NCBI RefSeq assembly: GCF_003668995.1
Contig: NZ_CP033068.1
Coordinates: 682,001-746,000, forward strand
Direction of reading: 5' to 3'
Source: Flavobacterium sp. 140616W15
GTDB lineage: Bacteria; Bacteroidota; Bacteroidia; Flavobacteriales; Flavobacteriaceae
DNA length: 64,000 bases
The notes beneath the pieces are model-generated. The model was given only the letters and a program-made list of their open reading frames with translations, did not search any database and was not told the DNA's origin. Below, one piece after another: positions 61,201 to 64,000 of this stretch; the stretch's first letter is position 1; every line of letters starts with the position of its first letter. Made by a program: the position numbers and the translations under genes.

Positions 61201-63334
61201 CTTGAGCCCAGCCATTATTGCCTGCGTGACAAGAAACATTTCCAGAATCAAATGTTAGTTCTAGTTTAGCAGGCTCTACCATTTCTTTTGTTGTTGGAAT
61301 AGCTGTTACTAAATCTGTAGTATTATACGTTCCCTGTACTATGCCGTTAGCATCAATAATATTTAATGAATAGTTTCCTTGCGAAAGATTCTCAGCAGTT
61401 GCTGTTTTATATTCTGACAATTCCTCCCATAACCCTGTTATAGTATTATATTTTGACCAAATAAAGGAGTAGGGTAAACCATTATTTGCTGTTCCTGTAA
61501 ATGGAATACCACCGCTTACTGTTGCTTTTAAAATTCCGTCAGAGAATTTATTTATATCCGACTCTCCATTTTCAGTGTTACAAGAAATAGGTTGTATTTC
61601 TTGTAATGTGATTTTAATTTTTTCGGGCTGCGTTAATATTTGAGAGGACTCGATAATAGAGCAGCCTTCTTTATTTGTGGCGTTATTGTAATTTTTATCT
61701 TTTACAGTTAGTTTGTATTCTCCCTCAGGAGCATTTTCTAATGTGATATTATATGTTTTATCGGCAGAATTATACTGAGCTGTTGCAGGCATAACAATAC
61801 CAATACTATTTTTCCATTCAAAACCATAGGATTTATCATCATTAATAGTCCCACCAGATATGGCGGCAACTAATTTTCCGTTGGCCGCTCCGTAAAAAGT
61901 GGGGTCTTTTTTGAATGTGTAATTTAGAATTAAAGGTACTAATGGTTCTGAGATGTTCTCAGTAAGAATTTTGTCATTTTCTGTACCAGATAGTTTAGCA
62001 ATACACCCAATAGTATCGCTTGCGTCTTTTATCTTTCGGACTTTTATAGTACAATCTCCTTTTTGTAAATTAGTGATGGTATGTTTATTTCCATTGGTAA
62101 AAGATTTCCAGGTAGAATCATCATTTGTTGAATATTGATAAATACCATTGGCAGTACCTCCAGTAGCAGTAATTTCGATTGCGCCATCATTCACACCATA
62201 ACAAAGGATATTTGTTTTGGATGTAATGGAGAAATCTACGGGAGCTGGAGACTTGATTTCAAAAAAAAATGGATTATCGAAGTTTGTTGATGGATTGGTA
62301 TTTACCCCATTAATCGATCCTATAAAATATAACTTGTATCTGCCTTTAGCGAAATCACAGGGAATTTGGAAACTATTAGATGCATCAACAATAATCCCTC
62401 CATTATCTTGTGTTGAACACATAACTTCTTTCCAAGTTTGTTTTTCATCATCATAATCTACTATAGAATAATTAAGTTGCTCAGCACTAATTAGAGGTCT
62501 GCTGAATTTGAGAACTAATTTACCATCTTCACTATTAAAACAAGTAGTTTCTTTCTCGTTATGAGAAATGATAAAAGGTGCAGATTGACGAATTATATAC
62601 ATAACAGGTTTAGACACAATATTGCATGCTTTTTGTCTGAAATAAATTTTATTTCCATGGAAATTAGCTGCATTTGCGCCTAAAATGGCTTTTGCATTAG
62701 TAGATATACTTGATTGGGTATTATATTGAGGTAAATTTGTCCAACTTCGAGAGTTAAGGTCTTCATCAGGATCTGGATTAAGCGAATATTGCCAATTGTA
62801 TTCGGATGGTAAAAATCCAGTATGTGATGCTATTGTAATATTACTGTCTGTCGGAAAGGAATCGTCTTTAGGATTTATAATTGTAAGTATTGGATTGTTT
62901 GTTATAGACAATTTATCATCCCACCATCTTACAATATCAGTATAATTATTTAGACATGAAAAAAATTGTGTACTTTCTCTTTTATCGCCATTAAAAGAAC
63001 CCTTACCTCCACAACCACCAACTTTTCTTTTCCAGTTTCTAGAAGAATAAACCTGTACTTTAACGGGTTTTCTGGTTGCCAATACATTAATTGTTTTTTC
63101 ATATAGTGTATATCGATCAGAGGGTATTCCACCTATGTTTTCATTAATAATCGTTATAGTACCGTCATTATAAATTAAGTCAACCTTAACATCATTTCGG
63201 CAACTACTACTATAACTTCCAGAGCCGGCTTTTATGTTTAATACAGTTTTTACCTCATACTCCCCAATCCTAGCATTTTGAGCAAATCCAAAACCCGAAA
63301 CCAATAAAATTATCAATAAGTAAAAATTCTTCAT
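58205..63334 (-). CDS. SprB-repeat surface protein with T9SS sorting domain, 1709 aa
   Basis: Signal peptide MKNFYLLIILLVSGFGFAQ. The body holds many SprB-type repeats (CNGGNDGWATANVVGGTPPY and variants), arranged from about residue 465 to 1382 as three super-repeats of about 305 residues. A PKD/Ig-like part follows. The C-terminus (about 1625-1709) is a type A T9SS sorting domain: VTPNPSNGNF, LRLFSTTGE and LPSGMYILVLETEQQTLVKK. SprB-like proteins are surface adhesins of gliding flavobacteria. The gene ends 3 bp before the toxin gene, so both are probably made and exported together. Confidence 0.9.
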   Translation of the reverse strand: MKNFYLLIILLVSGFGFAQNARIGEYEVKTVLNIKAGSGSYSSSCRNDVKVDLIYNDGTITIINENIGGIPSDRYTLYEKTINVLATRKPVKVQVYSSRNWKRKVGGCGGKGSFNGDKRESTQFFSCLNNYTDIVRWWDDKLSITNNPILTIINPKDDSFPTDSNITIASHTGFLPSEYNWQYSLNPDPDEDLNSRSWTNLPQYNTQSSISTNAKAILGANAANFHGNKIYFRQKACNIVSKPVMYIIRQSAPFIISHNEKETTCFNSEDGKLVLKFSRPLISAEQLNYSIVDYDDEKQTWKEVMCSTQDNGGIIVDASNSFQIPCDFAKGRYKLYFIGSINGVNTNPSTNFDNPFFFEIKSPAPVDFSITSKTNILCYGVNDGAIEITATGGTANGIYQYSTNDDSTWKSFTNGNKHTITNLQKGDCTIKVRKIKDASDTIGCIAKLSGTENDKILTENISEPLVPLILNYTFKKDPTFYGAANGKLVAAISGGTINDDKSYGFEWKNSIGIVMPATAQYNSADKTYNITLENAPEGEYKLTVKDKNYNNATNKEGCSIIESSQILTQPEKIKITLQEIQPISCNTENGESDINKFSDGILKATVSGGIPFTGTANNGLPYSFIWSKYNTITGLWEELSEYKTATAENLSQGNYSLNIIDANGIVQGTYNTTDLVTAIPTTKEMVEPAKLELTFDSGNVSCHAGNNGWAQANVTGGSSPYTYTWYNTGEGIIDVNKISHLTAGTYTVEVIDAKGCFTKGSIAISEPEFPVAIEYTEIFTPTFSGATNGRIVAKITGGTPNDDKSYQYEWKNSVGVLQTTSTELKDGFYTITLNGVPADTYFLTIKDKNYNEGTTQIINCSVLESKVALTEPDPLVVTFEIKQTISCNTSNEFGNDKDTTPKDGQRDESQDGILIAHVTGGTPLASSANNGLPYYFYWKKQQADGSWTVLANITSETASNLSHGNYALNIKDRNGIMLGTYVNNVLTQEIDVTQLMQEPPKLAVTITKGDVFCNGGNDGWATANVVGGTPPYDYRWSNEVDIDENTILKAGEYWVFITDAKGCTTQESVTILQPATPLSIKYTEVLDPSFYKATNGKIVVEVTGGTIFPDNSYWFEWKNSKEIIQTTTTTSFSNGVYTISLSGIPEETYSLTVRDANYKAATNKISCTVANSITTLDDPDPLEVTFEIVRTISCNVSNEFGNETDANPQDNQRDESQDGILVAHVKGGIQLKADKNNALPYFYTWKKQQKDGSWIIWNDQDETAENVSDGTYALNIEDANGIKLGTYVNNVLVKEVDVTQYMSEPAKLNLAFTKGNASCNNGDDGWAEAHVSGGTPPYTYEWTNGETTARIENITTNNYFVIATDAKGCVVQGSIFVGDPKGIFTTETVKNPTCYSGNDGSIELNVTGGNLPYRFLWNTGATTKDLNNLVAGNYEVTISCTDCCVYKKKFILKDPNPIVVDLGKDSTLCNDQVLDLDATISDDKAQYSWSATNGFTSNQAKVSLTKAGTYTVKVTSALGCVGEDEIIIKTNQVAISSEFLLSSQAYSDEEVILINTSNPFGESTQWILPKGVSIVEQKEKYITLKFDATGIYTIGLQQTQGDCFATYNKNITVEKRSTLPNVGTMSKFITDFIVTPNPSNGNFKAIINLENNSTVNLRLFSTTGEFATQKKDSGKKKYEVDFNTSLPSGMYILVLETEQQTLVKKIIIY
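59189..61942 (-). repeat. Three tandem super-repeats in the SprB-type protein
   Basis: Residues 465-768, 769-1076 and 1077-1382 each run from a (F/A)xxANGK motif through an SCN-DGIL segment to an SprB CxxGNxGWA unit ending in DAKGC. Copies 2 and 3 are closest, sharing QRDESQDGIL and GTYVNNVL. Confidence 0.85.
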
Positions 63335-63338
63335 AGGC

Positions 63339-64000
63339 TTAATATATAACTGTTAGGGTTTCGACTTTTGAAGGGCTATCATTTTCTAAATTAGGAATTA
63401 AATGATATTCATATTCCGAGTTTATATTTAAATTTTTATCTTCTATAGTAAAAACAGTATCATTTAATTCTTTCCATAATGTTGGCGGCGTACCTTTTAC
63501 ATTTTTATAAATACTCAAACTGATTACTTTGTCCTTACTTTTATTATAATTCCATGTCAGGACTATTTTTTTATTCTCTCGATCAGGCAGTCCTTGCAAA
63601 AATGTAATTATTTTTACAGGTGTAAAATCCAAAACTTGTACCGTTATTATAGAATGATCTAATGATGACCACAGATTACTTTTGTCCCTAGCTAGAATAG
63701 CGTATTGATATGTTTTTTTGTTCTCTATCCTGTCATCTGTATATTCCTGAATGGTATCGTTTATTTGTTTAATCTCTAGCCATTTTTCCTGCCCTTTTTC
63801 TCTCCTTCTTAGACTGTGTCCTACTACATCTTCACTATAACTGCGTATCCATTTTAAATGTACTTTACCATCTTTATTTTCATAGTCTTTAAAAATGGGT
63901 GCAGCAGGGGGAATTTTATCGGGTTTATCTAAAATTAAAATATCAGATGGTTCTGAAATATTAAACCTCATGTCCTCTGCAGCAATTCTATAATACACTT
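63339..64000 (-). CDS. Fibronectin type III protein, C-terminal part (5' end outside window)
   Basis: The frame is open to the right edge; the first visible codons read VYYRIAAEDM, so this is the tail of a longer protein. About 220 residues form two fibronectin-III-like domains (KVHLKWIRSYSEDVVGHSLR, YQYAILARDKSNLWS; KIVLTWNYNKSKDKVISLSI, YEYHLIPNLEN). It ends 4 bp before the SprB-repeat gene and is probably the upstream member of the same operon. No sorting domain is seen at its C-terminus. Confidence 0.8.
   Translation of the reverse strand, partial: VYYRIAAEDMRFNISEPSDILILDKPDKIPPAAPIFKDYENKDGKVHLKWIRSYSEDVVGHSLRRREKGQEKWLEIKQINDTIQEYTDDRIENKKTYQYAILARDKSNLWSSLDHSIITVQVLDFTPVKIITFLQGLPDRENKKIVLTWNYNKSKDKVISLSIYKNVKGTPPTLWKELNDTVFTIEDKNLNINSEYEYHLIPNLENDSPSKVETLTVIY

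Noticed and set aside
1..64000. tRNA, rRNA, CRISPR array, insertion sequence or prophage
   Set aside because: No cloverleaf, rRNA, regularly spaced repeat, transposase or integrase gene could be recognised by reading; the repeats seen belong to coding duplications.

Overview
The window is chromosomal DNA from a member of the Bacteroidota, most likely a Flavobacterium. Support: strongly AT-rich sequence, promoters with the TAnnTTTG -7 element instead of TATAAT, almost no Shine-Dalgarno sequences, a fused ccoN-ccoO oxidase gene, N-succinyl lysine biosynthesis, SprB repeats and a type IX secretion (T9SS) sorting domain. No rRNA, tRNA, CRISPR array or transposase was seen.

Region 1 (1-5274) is a surface-glycan block on both strands: a DUF5672 tail, an LPS-kinase-like protein, a GT9 heptosyltransferase broken by a missing base, two WaaE-like GT2 enzymes, a polysaccharide deacetylase and dapD. 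Region 2 (5442-9330) holds an Aer-like PAS protein, a twice-broken LTA-synthase/sulfatase gene, a candidate small RNA and ruvX. Region 3 (9445-16095) is housekeeping (mqo, a FUSC protein, def, a DUF5606 gene, mazG) followed by a Crp/Fnr regulator. Region 4 (16234-26547) is a complete cbb3 oxidase locus (ccoI, ccoS, ccoNO, a 56-aa ccoQ, ccoP, ccoG, ccoH, a TauE/SafE-like protein) next to hemN. Region 5 (26603-38371) is mixed housekeeping: an acyl-CoA carboxylase subunit, lpxD, a phospholipase A, prfB with its programmed frameshift, a threonine aldolase, a YbaB protein, an S9 peptidase and a cysteine-synthase-like enzyme.

Region 6 (38727 to the right edge) is a run of minus-strand genes about 25 kb long that looks like a T9SS-linked polymorphic-toxin locus. 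In transcription order it holds a fibronectin-III protein, a 1709-aa SprB-repeat protein with a T9SS sorting domain, a 1653-aa protein with a zincin HELGH site and a C-terminal ADP-ribosyltransferase (R, SST, ExE), an overlapping candidate immunity gene, a duplicated array of small genes, a frameshifted deaminase-like toxin, a second copy of the immunity family, and then a block of two lipoproteins, a secreted protein, a predicted outer-membrane barrel and a 1555-aa secreted protein.

Two results stand out. First, five promoters share a palindrome of the form TGA-N6-TCA whose centre lies exactly 33 bp from the centre of a -7 element. They drive the PAS gene, a candidate small RNA, ccoI, ccoSNOQP and hemN, and the likely regulator is the Fnr-type protein encoded at 15415-16095. 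Second, the toxin locus combines secretion-linked, toxin, immunity and envelope genes in an order I do not recognise as a named system. Three accessory genes are broken by small indels (four single-A losses and one 5-bp duplication) while neighbouring housekeeping genes are intact; real decay, phase variation and sequencing error all remain possible.
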